Shown in pieces: positions 20,878-29,208 of a DNA stretch of 64,000 nucleotides. Source of the stretch: Cellulosimicrobium cellulans (GTDB lineage Bacteria > Actinomycetota > Actinomycetes > Actinomycetales > Cellulomonadaceae); NCBI RefSeq assembly GCF_006539945.1, contig NZ_BJNZ01000009.1, positions 1-64,000 on the forward strand. Direction: 5' to 3'. Within the stretch, counting starts at the first letter, position 1; each line of letters starts with the position of its first letter. Both the position numbers and the translations under genes were made by a program. Under the pieces are notes generated by a model. It ran no database searches and was not told where the DNA came from. It worked only from the letters and a program-made list of their open reading frames with translations.

Positions 20878-22250
20878 GCGGCGCGACCACGGTCGCGACC
20901 GTCCTGTGCGCGGTCCGGGGCGCGCGCGAGGCCGAGGTGGTCACGACGCTCGCCGCTCCCGGGCTCCAGGTCACGCGGCGGTGCGCGGACGTCGTCGAGC
21001 TGCTCGCCGCGGCCGCGGCGGGCGCGGGCCGGGTCGCCGTCGTGTCGTGCGACCTGCCCGCGCTGGACCGGCAGGCGGTCGTCGACCTGCACGCCCACGA
21101 CGTGCGGGTCGTCGCGCTCGCCCCGGCCGGGACGTGGGAGGAGGAACGGGTGCGGGCCTACGGGGTCGACGCCGTCGTCGACCTGGACTCCGCGCCGGAT
21201 GCGCTGTGCGACGTCGTCCGGGCCGTCCTGCCGCCCCGCGGTGCGGCCACGGGCGTACCCGGCGTCCCCCTGCGTGCCGTCGACGCCGGCGCCACCGATC
21301 CGGGGCGGGAGCCCCGCCTCGGGCGGACCGTCGTCGTGTGGGGGCCGACCGGCGCGCCCGGCCGCACGACCGTGGCGACGAACCTCGCTGCCGAGCTCGC
21401 GGGACCGGTGCCCGGGCGGCGTGCGCGTCCGGCGCGCCGGACCCGGCGCTCGGCGGACGTGGACGTCCCCGCCGCCGTCCCCTCGGCGCCCGACGCGGAG
21501 GTCCTGCTCGTCGACGCGGACACCTACGGCGGGAGCGTCGCCCAGCGACTCGGCCTGCTCGACGAGTCACCGGGGCTGGCGGCGGCCGCCCGCAGCGCGG
21601 GTCAGGGCGCGCTCGACGGCGCGGGGCTGCTCGCGCTGGCGCCGACGGTCCTGCCACGGGTCCGGGTGCTGACGGGCCTGAGCCGGGCGGCCCGGTGGCC
21701 GGAGCTGCCCGGGGCGTCGCTCGACGCCGTGTGGGAGGTCGGGCGGTCCGTCGCGGACTGGACGGTCGTCGACTGCGGATTCGGGATCGAGCGGGACGAG
21801 CTCCTGACGTACGACACCCGCGCCCCGCAGCGCAACGACGCGACGTGGAGCGCGCTCGCGGCCGCGGACGTGGTGGTCGTCGTCGGTGCGGGCGACCCCG
21901 TCGGGCTCCAGCGTCTGGTCCGGGCGCTCGACGAGCTCGCCGAGACGGGCGCGTGCGTCGGCGCGGCGCGCGTCGTCGTGGTGAACCGCGTGCGCGCGAG
22001 CGTCGTCGGGCCCCGGCCCGAGCGGGCGGTGCGCGACGCGATGGCCCGCTACGCGGGCGTCGACGACCTGCACGTCGTCCCTGAGGACGCCGCGGTCGAC
22101 CTCGGGCTCCGCGAGGGTCGGACGCTCGCGGAGTCGGCGCCCGCGAGCCCCGCCCGTCGCGCTCTCGCACGGCTCGCCGCGCACGTGCGGGAGGCGGCGC
22201 CGCCCGGGCGTGGTGCGGCGCACGGACTCGCGCTGGAGGCGGCACACTGA
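20874..22250 (+). CDS. TadZ/CpaE-like P-loop protein with atypical Walker A
   Basis: A 458-residue protein in two parts: an N-terminal receiver-like domain (about 1-125) without a clear phosphoacceptor, and a MinD/ParA-like domain (about 150-445). That is the layout of CpaE/TadZ, which position Tad pili at the cell pole. The nucleotide loop reads GPTGAPGRTT (about 157-166), where a ParA-type loop would have GGxGKT: the lysine is an arginine. A DADTYGGSV strand and the VVNRVR strand fit the fold. An Arg/Ala/Pro-rich insert follows the P-loop. With no Tad apparatus nearby the role is unclear. Confidence 0.78.
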   Translation: MSGATTVATVLCAVRGAREAEVVTTLAAPGLQVTRRCADVVELLAAAAAGAGRVAVVSCDLPALDRQAVVDLHAHDVRVVALAPAGTWEEERVRAYGVDAVVDLDSAPDALCDVVRAVLPPRGAATGVPGVPLRAVDAGATDPGREPRLGRTVVVWGPTGAPGRTTVATNLAAELAGPVPGRRARPARRTRRSADVDVPAAVPSAPDAEVLLVDADTYGGSVAQRLGLLDESPGLAAAARSAGQGALDGAGLLALAPTVLPRVRVLTGLSRAARWPELPGASLDAVWEVGRSVADWTVVDCGFGIERDELLTYDTRAPQRNDATWSALAAADVVVVVGAGDPVGLQRLVRALDELAETGACVGAARVVVVNRVRASVVGPRPERAVRDAMARYAGVDDLHVVPEDAAVDLGLREGRTLAESAPASPARRALARLAAHVREAAPPGRGAAHGLALEAAH

Positions 22251-22254
22251 ACCC

Positions 22255-22785
22255 ATGCGCATCTACCTCCCCGCGACGCTCGACGAGCTCGACGCCGTCA
22301 CCGTGACCGCCGACGCCGCCCGCTGGACCGTCGCCCCGCGCGGCGCCCACGCCGTGACCGCCGCGCTGACGCGCGCGCTGCCCGACGAGGACGAGGAGGG
22401 CCTGGAGTACGCGGCCGCGCTCGAGGCGGCGGACGACTCGCTCGCGCTCGTCGCGTCGCGCCCGGACGCGCCGCGCCAGCGGCTCGTCGTGACGCTCGAG
22501 GTGCCCGACGGCGCGGTGCAGGTCGTGGGCGCCGAGGACTCCGACGACGAGGATGCACCTGCGCCCAGCGCGGTCGAGGTCCTGCGGACCGTGCCCGACG
22601 TCGCGATCGTGTGCGTGCACGTCGACGAGCCCGAGGCCGTCGAGGACGTCGCGGCGGTGCTCGCCGCGGCCGACGACGACGGCCCCGGTGCCGACGCGGC
22701 GCTCGACGCCGCGATCGACCGGGTCAACGAGCGCGACCTGCTCTGGTACGACTGGTCCGAGCTCAAGGACGTGCCGCGCGGCTGA
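22255..22785 (+). CDS. DUF6912 family protein
   Basis: A 176-residue acidic protein matching the conserved actinobacterial DUF6912 family (starts MRIYLPATLDEL, ends DLLWYDWSELKD). The N-terminal residues 1-90 and the C-terminal half form two related alpha/beta segments. No catalytic motif is evident and no function is known. It begins only four bases after the TadZ-like stop, but its conservation in actinobacteria that lack that pair suggests that it is not part of the same system. The ATG at 22255 begins at the family N-terminus. Confidence 0.8.
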   Translation: MRIYLPATLDELDAVTVTADAARWTVAPRGAHAVTAALTRALPDEDEEGLEYAAALEAADDSLALVASRPDAPRQRLVVTLEVPDGAVQVVGAEDSDDEDAPAPSAVEVLRTVPDVAIVCVHVDEPEAVEDVAAVLAAADDDGPGADAALDAAIDRVNERDLLWYDWSELKDVPRG

Positions 22786-22844
22786 CGGTTTCGCGGTGCG
22801 GAGCGGCCGGTCGGGACCCAGGCAGTGCCCGACGGCGGTCCGCG

Positions 22845-23639
22845 TCAGCCGAGGCGGCCGAGCACCTCGTCGTGCAGCAGCCCGTTGGTCGCGACGGCGT
22901 TGCCGCCCCACGGGCCGTCGGCGCCGTCGAGCGAGGTGAACCGGCCGCCGGCCTCGGTGACGATGGGGACGAGCGCGGCCATGTCGTAGAGCTCGAGCTC
23001 GGGCTCGGCGGCCGCGTCGGCGGCGCCCTCGGCGACGAGCATGTACGACCAGAAGTCGCCGTAGCCGCGCGTGCGCCACGCGCCGCGCATGAGGTCGAGG
23101 AACGGCTCGAGCTTTCCGCGCTCCTCCCAGCCGTCGAGCGACGCGTAGGCGAGCGAGGCGTCGGACCACGACGAGACGCCCGACACCTGCATCCGTGACG
23201 CGGCGGCGAGCGACTTGCCCGTCCACGCGCCGGTGCCCTTCGCGGCCCACCAGCGCCGGCCCAGCGCGGGCGCGGAGACGAGCCCGACGACGACCTCGTC
23301 GCCGTCGGCGAGCGCGATGAGCGTGGCCCACACGGGCACGCCGCGCACGAAGTTCTTGGTCCCGTCGATCGGGTCGACGATCCAGCGCCGCGCGCCGTGA
23401 CCGGTCTCGCCGAACTCCTCGCCGACGATCGCGTCGCGACCGCGGGCCCGGCCGAGCTGGCCGCGGATGATCTCCTCGGCGGTGCGGTCGGCGTCGCTCA
23501 CGGGCGTCGAGTCCGGCTTGGACTCGACGTGCAGGTCGAGCGCCTTGAACCGGGACATCGTGTGCGCGTCGACCTGGTCGGCGATCACGTGGGCGAGGCG
23601 CAGGTCGTCGTCGTAGCCGCGCGTCGAGGGGGGCGTCAT
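22845..23639 (-). CDS. hisN: Histidinol-phosphatase HisN (inositol monophosphatase family)
   Basis: A 264-residue member of the inositol monophosphatase family that most closely fits HisN, the actinobacterial enzyme that dephosphorylates histidinol phosphate in histidine synthesis. Metal-binding motifs are IVGEEFGETG (residues near 72-80), DPIDGTKNF (near 90-98) and LYDMAAL near 218. Family members also act on inositol or fructose-1,6-bisphosphate, so the substrate is inferred from length and sequence type, not proven. It precedes rsgA and aroA on the same strand only 57 bp from the rsgA stop. Confidence 0.88.
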   Translation of the reverse strand: MTPPSTRGYDDDLRLAHVIADQVDAHTMSRFKALDLHVESKPDSTPVSDADRTAEEIIRGQLGRARGRDAIVGEEFGETGHGARRWIVDPIDGTKNFVRGVPVWATLIALADGDEVVVGLVSAPALGRRWWAAKGTGAWTGKSLAAASRMQVSGVSSWSDASLAYASLDGWEERGKLEPFLDLMRGAWRTRGYGDFWSYMLVAEGAADAAAEPELELYDMAALVPIVTEAGGRFTSLDGADGPWGGNAVATNGLLHDEVLGRLG

Positions 23640-23695
23640 GGCTCACACCGTAGCGGTGCCCGCCCAGGCGGGGGAGGCGCCGCGCGGGCCAGGGC

Positions 23696-24766
23696 TCAGG
23701 CGGCGCCGGTGCGCGAGGCGAGCACGCGACGGAACGACTCGAGGCGGGCGGCGCGGGCGGCGCGGGTCTCGTCGTCGGGCGACGCCTCGACCCACTCGTC
23801 GAGCGCGCAGTCCGGGGCGTCGTCCAGGTGGGTGCACCCGCGCGGGCAGCCCGCGGCGACGGCGTCGAGGTCCTCGAACGCGTGCAGCAGGTGGTCGACC
23901 TGGACGTGCGCGAGGCCGAACGACCGCACGCCGGGGGTGTCGATGACCCAGCCGCCGCCGGGCAGGCGCAGCGCGACGGCCGAGGTCGACGTGTGCCGGC
24001 CGCGGCCCGTGACGTCGTTGACGTGGCCCGTCGCGCGCTGCGCGTCCGGGACGAGCGCGTTGACGAGCGTCGACTTGCCGACGCCCGAGTGGCCGACGAA
24101 CACCGACGTGCGTCCGGCGAGCGCCTCGCGCACCGCGTCGAGCGGCTCGATCGCCCAGCCGTCCGGAGCGAGGCCGTCGGGCGCGCGGCGCGTCACGACG
24201 ACGGACACCCCGAGCGGCTCGTACAGCGCGCGCAGAGGCCCCGGGTCGGCGAGGTCCGCCTTGGTGAGGCACAGCAGGACGTCCATGCCGGCGTCGTATG
24301 CGGCGACGACGCACCGGTCGATCATGCGCGTGCGCGGCTCCGGATCGGCGAGGGCCGTGACGATCACGAGCTGGTCGGCGTTCGCGACGACGACCCGCTC
24401 GTACGGGTCGGTGTCGTCGGCCGTGCGCCGCAGGACGGACGAGCGCTCCTGGATCCGTACGATCCGGGCGAGCGTGCCGTCGTCGCCGCTGACGTCCCCC
24501 ACGAGGTCGACCCGGTCTCCGCAGACCACCCGCGTGCGGCCGATGTCGCGGGCCTTCATCGCGACGATCGTGCGCTCCTCGCCGGCAGCGACGTGCTGGT
24601 CCTGGCCTCCTCCGCCGACGAGCAGCGTGTAGCGCCCCCGGTCCACGCCCGTGACGAACCCCGTCACCGCGTCCGCGTGCTCGGGCCGTTGCTTGGTGCG
24701 CGGACGGCTCCCGCGCTTGCCGGGGCGCGCGCGGAAGTCGGACTCGTCCGGGACGCGGCGCGCCAT
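23696..24766 (-). CDS. rsgA: Ribosome small-subunit GTPase RsgA
   Basis: A 356-residue circularly permuted GTPase that helps mature the 30S subunit. An N-terminal OB-fold precedes the permuted G motifs in the order G4 (TKAD), G1 (GHSGVGKSTLVNAL) and G3 (DTPG). The C-terminal zinc-binding segment contains CPRGCTHLDDAPDCAL. The ATG at 24766 overlaps the aroA stop (TGATG), giving a normal length. A longer frame starting at 24823 is less likely because it would run deep inside aroA. The aroA-rsgA pair is conserved in actinobacteria and is likely one transcript. Confidence 0.94.
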   Translation of the reverse strand: MARRVPDESDFRARPGKRGSRPRTKQRPEHADAVTGFVTGVDRGRYTLLVGGGGQDQHVAAGEERTIVAMKARDIGRTRVVCGDRVDLVGDVSGDDGTLARIVRIQERSSVLRRTADDTDPYERVVVANADQLVIVTALADPEPRTRMIDRCVVAAYDAGMDVLLCLTKADLADPGPLRALYEPLGVSVVVTRRAPDGLAPDGWAIEPLDAVREALAGRTSVFVGHSGVGKSTLVNALVPDAQRATGHVNDVTGRGRHTSTSAVALRLPGGGWVIDTPGVRSFGLAHVQVDHLLHAFEDLDAVAAGCPRGCTHLDDAPDCALDEWVEASPDDETRAARAARLESFRRVLASRTGAA

Positions 24767-26121
24767 CAGCGGGCCGCCGCTCCCGTGCCGGGACCGGTCC
24801 CGCCCCCGAGCATGCGCTCCCACATCCCCGCGAACCCGGGCAGCGTCTTGGCCGTCGTCTCGACGTTCTCGACGCCGACCCCCGGGACGCGCAGGCCGAT
24901 GACGGCAGCGGACGTCGCCATGCGGTGGTCGTGGTACGTGCGGAACAGCGCGCCGTGCAGGGGGCGCGGCGTGATGACGAGGCCGTCGCGCGTCTCCTCC
25001 GCCTGCCCGCCGAGGCGCGTGATCTCCGTCGCGAGCGCGGCGAGCCGGTCGGTCTCGTGCCCGCGCAGGTGGGCGATGCCGCGCAGGCGGCTGGGGGAGT
25101 CGGCCAGGGCGGCCAGCGCGGCGATCGTCGGCGCGAGCTCGCCGGCGGCGTGCAGGTCGACGTCGACGCCGCGCACCTCGCCCGTGCCCGTCACGGACAG
25201 CACGTCGCCGTCCAGCGATGCGGTCGCGCCCATGGACTCGAGCAGCTCGGGGACCATCGCGCCCGGCTGGGTCGTCGCCGTCGGCCAGCCCGTGACGCGC
25301 ACGGTGCCGCCCGCGACGAGCGCGGCGGCGAGGAAGGGGGCGGCGTTCGACAGGTCGGGCTCGACCTGCACGTCGCGCGCCGCGATCGGACCCGGCTCGA
25401 CCCGCCAGATCGCGGGCCGGGAGTCGTCGACGACGACGCCGACCTCGCGCAGGACCTCCACCGTCATCTCGATGTGGGGCATGCTCGGCAGCGTGTGGCC
25501 GACGTGCCGCACCGTGAGGCCCTGGTCGTAGCGCGCGGCGGCGAGGAGGAGCCCGGAGACGAACTGGCTCGACGCCGACGCGTCGACGTCGACCGACCCG
25601 CCGCGCACGCGGCCGCGACCGCGGATCGTGAAGGGGAGCGTCGTCGGCAGCCCCGCGCCGTCGCCCTCCACGGGGACGTCCAGCGCGCTGAGCGCGGCGA
25701 GGACCGGGCCCATGGGGCGCACGCGCGCGCCCTCGTCGCCGTCGAACCGGACCGTGCCGTCGGCGAGCGCCGCGAGCGGCGGCAGGAAGCGCATGACGGT
25801 GCCCGCCAGGCCGCAGTCCACCTCGACGGGCCCGCGCAGCGGGCCGGGGGTCACGCGCAGCTCGCTGGGCGACGCGCCCTCCTCGACGCCGACGCCGAGC
25901 GTGCGCAGGGCGGCGATCATGAGGTCGGCGTCGCGGCTGCGCAGGGCGCCGCGCAGCGTCCCGGGCCCGTCGGCGAGCGCGGCGAGCACGAGCAGCCGGT
26001 TCGTCAGCGACTTCGACCCCGGGACCTCGACCGTCGCGTCGAGCGGCCCGCCCGCCGTGGGCGCGGCCCAGCCCTCGTCGACGGCGGGGGGCACGGGCGC
26101 GGCGGAGGGCGAGGTCGTCAT
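24766..26121 (-). CDS. aroA: 3-phosphoshikimate 1-carboxyvinyltransferase (EPSP synthase)
   Basis: AroA, 451 residues, makes 5-enolpyruvylshikimate-3-phosphate from phosphoenolpyruvate and shikimate-3-phosphate in aromatic amino acid synthesis. Signatures visible are [18 protein letters not shown] (about 34-51), [20 protein letters not shown] and [13 protein letters not shown] near the C-terminus. It is slightly longer than the usual 430 residues because of an Ala/Pro N-terminal tail. rsgA overlaps its stop by one base. Confidence 0.96.
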   Translation of the reverse strand: MTTSPSAAPVPPAVDEGWAAPTAGGPLDATVEVPGSKSLTNRLLVLAALADGPGTLRGALRSRDADLMIAALRTLGVGVEEGASPSELRVTPGPLRGPVEVDCGLAGTVMRFLPPLAALADGTVRFDGDEGARVRPMGPVLAALSALDVPVEGDGAGLPTTLPFTIRGRGRVRGGSVDVDASASSQFVSGLLLAAARYDQGLTVRHVGHTLPSMPHIEMTVEVLREVGVVVDDSRPAIWRVEPGPIAARDVQVEPDLSNAAPFLAAALVAGGTVRVTGWPTATTQPGAMVPELLESMGATASLDGDVLSVTGTGEVRGVDVDLHAAGELAPTIAALAALADSPSRLRGIAHLRGHETDRLAALATEITRLGGQAEETRDGLVITPRPLHGALFRTYHDHRMATSAAVIGLRVPGVGVENVETTAKTLPGFAGMWERMLGGGTGPGTGAAAR

Positions 26122-26192
26122 GGCCTCCAGGCTAGTGGAGGGACCGCGCCCGACGGCGGAGGGTCCCGCCGCGCGGACGCGTCACGACCGCG

Positions 26193-26864
26193 TCACGCGA
26201 CCTTCGCGCGGACCGCGGCCTCGGCGTCGTGCACGGCCCCCGCGGCGAGGGTCGCGGCGTGCTCCGCGGCCTCCTGGGCGGCCTTCGTGGCGCGCCGCGC
26301 CGAGCGTCCCGCCTCCTTGGCCGCCTTCTTCGCCGCTCCCCGGGCCGAGGCCGAGACCTCCTTCACGGCACCCTTCGCGCCCGCGACCACGGCCTCCTGC
26401 TTCGTCTGCTTGGCGAGCGCGAGGTCGTGCCGCGCCTTCTCGAGCCGCCACTGCACGCCCGGGCGGCCCTCGTAGTCCGCGCCCGCGATGAGCGCGGCGC
26501 CGATCGCGCCGACGTTCGCGACGAACTTCCGCGTGCGCTCGGCGCGCGTCGCCTCGCCCGAGGTGAAGGGCTGGTTGACGACCGCGAGCGGCACCGTGAG
26601 CGCGGCGAGCGTCAGGGCGGCCGTGCGGGGGGCCTTGCCGACGGCGAGGAACAGCCCGGCGACGGCCGTCGCGGCACCGTGGGCGCGCACGAGCGTCGCG
26701 ACCTGCTTCTCGCTGAGCGGGGCCTCGATGCCGGCGCTCTTCTCGACGAGCTCGACGCCCGAGCGCGCGGCTCGCACGTGCTCGGCGGGCTTGAGCGCGG
26801 CCTGGAGCCCGTCGTAGACGAACCACGAGGCCAGCATGGGCCTCGCGAGGTGACGCAGCAGCAT
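26193..26864 (-). CDS. DoxX-like membrane protein with long basic helical tail
   Basis: This 223-residue protein starts with MLLRHLARPMLASWFVYDG and has a DoxX-type membrane core of about four helices to residue 135. The C-terminal 85 residues (about 140-223) are unusual: an Ala/Lys/Glu/Arg-rich amphipathic region without tryptophan, likely a long coiled helix. The start at 26864 is set by GAGGAGAG five to twelve bases upstream on the minus strand; a longer frame from 26957 has no such site. DoxX proteins have been linked to thiosulfate or thiol redox chemistry, but a role here is not established. Confidence 0.78.
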   Translation of the reverse strand: MLLRHLARPMLASWFVYDGLQAALKPAEHVRAARSGVELVEKSAGIEAPLSEKQVATLVRAHGAATAVAGLFLAVGKAPRTAALTLAALTVPLAVVNQPFTSGEATRAERTRKFVANVGAIGAALIAGADYEGRPGVQWRLEKARHDLALAKQTKQEAVVAGAKGAVKEVSASARGAAKKAAKEAGRSARRATKAAQEAAEHAATLAAGAVHDAEAAVRAKVA

Positions 26865-26991
26865 CGGTTCTCTCCTCATCGCCGGTGACTCGCCGGTGCC
26901 CGCTCCAGGCGTGCGCCGGTCGGTCCCAGCCTGCCGCGACCGCCGGGACGGCGCCACCCGCGGCCCGTGAGTCGCGCCTCACGTCGGCGCG

Positions 26992-27537
26992 TCAGAGCGC
27001 GCCGCCCGCGGCCTCCGGGGCGTCGGCCGACTCGCCGGCGTCGCCGATCGTCTCGCGCGCGACGAAGTTCTCGAGGTCGAACAGGTTGTCGCCCGCGCGC
27101 TGCGCGACGGTGAGCAGGGTCGTCGCGGAGGCGACCTCCTCCACCTGCTCCTTGAGGAACCACAGGAGGAACTGCTCGCCCAGGGCGTCGCCCTCCTCGC
27201 GCGCGGCGCGGAAGATCGCCTCGATCTGCGCCGTGACCTGCTTCTCCTGGTCGAGAGCGAGCCGCAGCGGCTCGACGACGTCCGCGAAGTCGTTGCGGAC
27301 CGGGCCGGAGCCGGGGATCTCGACGGGCAGGTCCCGGTCGAGGTGGTACTGCACGATCATCATCGCGTGGTTGCGCTCCTCCACCGACTGCCGGTAGAAG
27401 TGCGCGGCGAGCTGCGGCAGGTCGTGCGCGTCGAACCACACGGCGATCGCGATGTACTGCTGGTGCGCGTCGAGCTCGTGCCCGACCTGCTCGCGCAGCA
27501 GGGTGAGGAAGCGGGACGGGGTCTGCGAGGTGGTCAT
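26992..27537 (-). CDS. Ferritin (non-haem, BfrB-like)
   Basis: A 181-residue four-helix iron-storage protein. Ferroxidase ligands are visible as E21 in [13 protein letters not shown]-x-x-H in SVEERNHA and an acidic residue in the fourth helix (LKEQVEE). It stores iron as ferric oxide inside a 24-mer. Divergent from sigR: the sigR-type promoter lies only 63 bp from its start but faces the other way. I see no IdeR box (TTAGGTTAGGCTAACC type) in the gap. Confidence 0.93.
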   Translation of the reverse strand: MTTSQTPSRFLTLLREQVGHELDAHQQYIAIAVWFDAHDLPQLAAHFYRQSVEERNHAMMIVQYHLDRDLPVEIPGSGPVRNDFADVVEPLRLALDQEKQVTAQIEAIFRAAREEGDALGEQFLLWFLKEQVEEVASATTLLTVAQRAGDNLFDLENFVARETIGDAGESADAPEAAGGAL

Positions 27538-27599
27538 GGCGCCACGCTAGCGACGCCGCGTGCGTCGCGCGCGCCGCGCTGCGGGGCGTCCCGGGCCGC

Positions 27600-27626
27600 G
27601 GGAATGTGCGAGGGCGCGCGCAGGTT
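27600..27626 (+). promoter_or_regulatory. SigR-type (thiol-stress ECF) promoter for sigR
   Basis: GGGAAT at 27600-27605 and GTT at 27624-27626 are separated by 18 bp, matching the published SigR/SigH consensus GGAAT-N18/19-GTT. It lies about 163 bp ahead of the sigR ATG at 27789, and the predicted transcript start falls close to an in-frame GTG at 27636. This indicates that SigR drives its own operon. Confidence 0.85.
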
Positions 27627-27788
27627 GCACCACTCGTGACCGTCCTTCTCGACACCCCCGCACCCGCCGCCCGGGCCGCGTCGTCGACCCGCGAGGCCTC
27701 GACGACGGACGCGGCGTTCGCCGCCGCGTGGTCGGCACCGGTCACGTCATCGGACACCCAGACGAACAGGGGACTAGGCTCGTTGTTG

Positions 27789-28505
27789 ATGACAGAGCGA
27801 ATCTCCGGCAGCGACGTCTCCGGCAGCCCCGCGACGACGTCGGGAACGACGCCGGTCGAGGGCACGACGCTGCCCACGGACACGGACGCCGAGGACACCA
27901 ACCGCGCGCCGCAGACCGAGAGCGACGCCGCGCGCGCCGCGCGGTTCGAGCAGGACGCGCTCCAGTACCTCGACCAGCTGTACTCCGCGGCGCTGCGCAT
28001 GACGCGCAATCCGTCGGACGCCGAGGACCTGGTGCAGGAGACGTTCGCGAAGGCGTTCGCGGCGTTCCACCAGTACCGGCCGGGCACGAACCTCAAGGCG
28101 TGGCTGTACCGCATCCTCACGAACACGTTCATCAACACGTACCGCAAGAAGCAGCGGGAGCCGCAGCAGGCCCAGACGGACGACGTCGAGGACTGGCAGA
28201 TCGCGCGCGCGGCGTCGCACACGTCGCAGGGGCTGCGGTCCGCCGAGGCGGAGGCGCTCGACCGCCTGCCGGACTCGGACGTCAAGCGCGCGCTGCAGGA
28301 GCTGCCCGAGGACCGACGCATGGTCGTGTACTACGCGGACGTCGAGGGCTTCCCGTACAAGGAGATCGCCGAGATCATGGGGACACCGATCGGCACGGTC
28401 ATGTCCCGCCTGCACCGAGGCAGGCGCCAGCTGCGCGAGCTGCTGGCCGACTACGCCGTGAGGCGAGGACTGGTGGGGGCCAAGACCCCCGGAGGTGAGT
28501 CGTGA
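27789..28505 (+). CDS. sigR: ECF sigma factor SigR/SigH (thiol-oxidative stress)
   Basis: An ECF sigma factor of 238 residues from the ATG at 27789. Region 2 ([31 protein letters not shown]) and the region 4 helix-turn-helix ([26 protein letters not shown]) match Streptomyces SigR and mycobacterial SigH, which control thioredoxin, mycothiol and protease genes under disulfide stress. The anti-sigma gene overlaps by four bases. The frame is open further upstream: a GTG at 27636 lies near the predicted start of the SigR-driven transcript and would give a 289-residue form with a 51-residue Thr/Ala-rich extension. Confidence 0.94.
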   Translation: MTERISGSDVSGSPATTSGTTPVEGTTLPTDTDAEDTNRAPQTESDAARAARFEQDALQYLDQLYSAALRMTRNPSDAEDLVQETFAKAFAAFHQYRPGTNLKAWLYRILTNTFINTYRKKQREPQQAQTDDVEDWQIARAASHTSQGLRSAEAEALDRLPDSDVKRALQELPEDRRMVVYYADVEGFPYKEIAEIMGTPIGTVMSRLHRGRRQLRELLADYAVRRGLVGAKTPGGES

Positions 28506-28837
28506 GCACGTCAGAGAGCCCGTTCCCCGGGCGCGGCCCGGTCGAGGAGCCGGTGACGCCCATCCCGCACTCGACGGCGGGCGAGTCCGAGTGCGAGCAC
28601 GCGCTCACGCACCTCTACGAGTACCTCGACTCGGAGATGACGCCGGACGACGAGCTGCGCATGCGTGCGCACGTCGCGCACTGCTCGCCGTGCCTCGCCG
28701 AGCTGAGCGTCGAGGAGCTCGTCAAGCAGCTCGTACGCCGCTCGTGCCACGAGAAGGCGCCCGCGGGGCTGCGGGAGCGCATCCACACGCAGCTCACGGT
28801 CATGGTCACGACGACGACGGTCGTCGAGACCCGCTGA
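28502..28837 (+). CDS. rsrA: Zinc anti-sigma factor RsrA
   Basis: This 111-residue ZAS-family protein holds SigR inactive until disulfide stress oxidises its zinc site. The ZAS motif is H57-x3-C61-x2-C64 (HVAHCSPC). The redox partner cysteine is C31: the C31-C64 spacing equals that of the trigger pair C11-C44 of Streptomyces coelicolor RsrA, and C82 aligns with its C62. The first 28 residues are a Pro/Ser-rich tail not seen in the short homologues. The GTG start overlaps the sigR stop. Confidence 0.92.
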   Translation: MSTSESPFPGRGPVEEPVTPIPHSTAGESECEHALTHLYEYLDSEMTPDDELRMRAHVAHCSPCLAELSVEELVKQLVRRSCHEKAPAGLRERIHTQLTVMVTTTTVVETR

Positions 28838-28878
28838 GGACCGTCCGCGGGGCACCTGCCCCGACGGACGGAGAACGA

Positions 28879-28917
28879 GAGAGGGCCCGTACCGACGTCG
28901 TCGGTACGGGCCCTCTC
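28879..28917. terminator. Bidirectional hairpin terminator, rsrA / bL37
   Basis: A perfect 18-bp stem (28879-28896 with 28900-28917, GTC loop) lies between the convergent rsrA (stop 28837) and bL37 gene (stop 28944). It can end both transcripts. Confidence 0.85.
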
Positions 28918-28943
28918 GTCGTCCCCCGTGGGGGCGCGCCGTC

Positions 28944-29018
28944 TCAGGCGTTGGGGCGCTTGCCGTGGTTCGCGGCGTTGCCCTTGCGGCTGCGACGCTT
29001 GCGTCCGCGCTTGCTCAT
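28944..29018 (-). CDS. 50S ribosomal protein bL37 (24 residues)
   Basis: A 24-residue, very basic protein read from ATG 29018 to TGA 28944, beginning MSKRGRKRRSRKGN and ending HGKRPNA. This matches the tiny actinobacterial ribosomal protein bL37 found in mycobacterial 50S structures (related AURKAIP1/COX24-type annotations appear in databases). On the minus strand AGGAG (29027-29031 complement) sits about nine bases before the ATG. A strong terminator follows. Confidence 0.88.
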   Translation of the reverse strand: MSKRGRKRRSRKGNAANHGKRPNA

Positions 29019-29097
29019 GGTGTTCTCCTGACGATCGGGGGAGTCCCGCCGGTCCCGGCGGGTCAAGTCCGCCTCCCATCGTCCCACACGCGACCCC

Positions 29098-29126
29098 TTG
29101 CCAGGGTCGAGCACGCGATATATCGT
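29098..29126 (+). promoter_or_regulatory. Sigma70-type promoter of the DUF4097-PadR operon
   Basis: TTGCCA (29098-29103) and TATCGT (29121-29126) are separated by 17 bp, close to the TTGACA/TATAAT consensus. The -10 overlaps the first operator-like palindrome. Confidence 0.6.
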
Positions 29127-29149
29127 GTCTTAGAACGAGATATATCGCG
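29113..29149. promoter_or_regulatory. Paired operator-like palindromes, probable PadR sites
   Basis: Site 1 is ACGCGATATATCGTGT (29113-29128), containing a perfect CGATATATCG palindrome. Site 2 (29136-29149) has core GATATATC with imperfect flanks CGA/GCG. The centres are 22 bp apart, about two DNA helical turns. Such AT-rich palindromes stand out in 74% GC DNA and resemble known PadR operators, and a PadR gene is the second gene of the operon. Confidence 0.7.
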
Positions 29150-29208
29150 AGTGTCCCCGGGTGTCGCCGCCTCGGCCGCACGGGACGCGACCACGGACGG
29201 AGCCACGG

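Noticed and set aside
27538-27599. IdeR iron box ahead of ferritin
   Set aside because: No TTAGGTTAGSCTAACC-like sequence is present in the gap.
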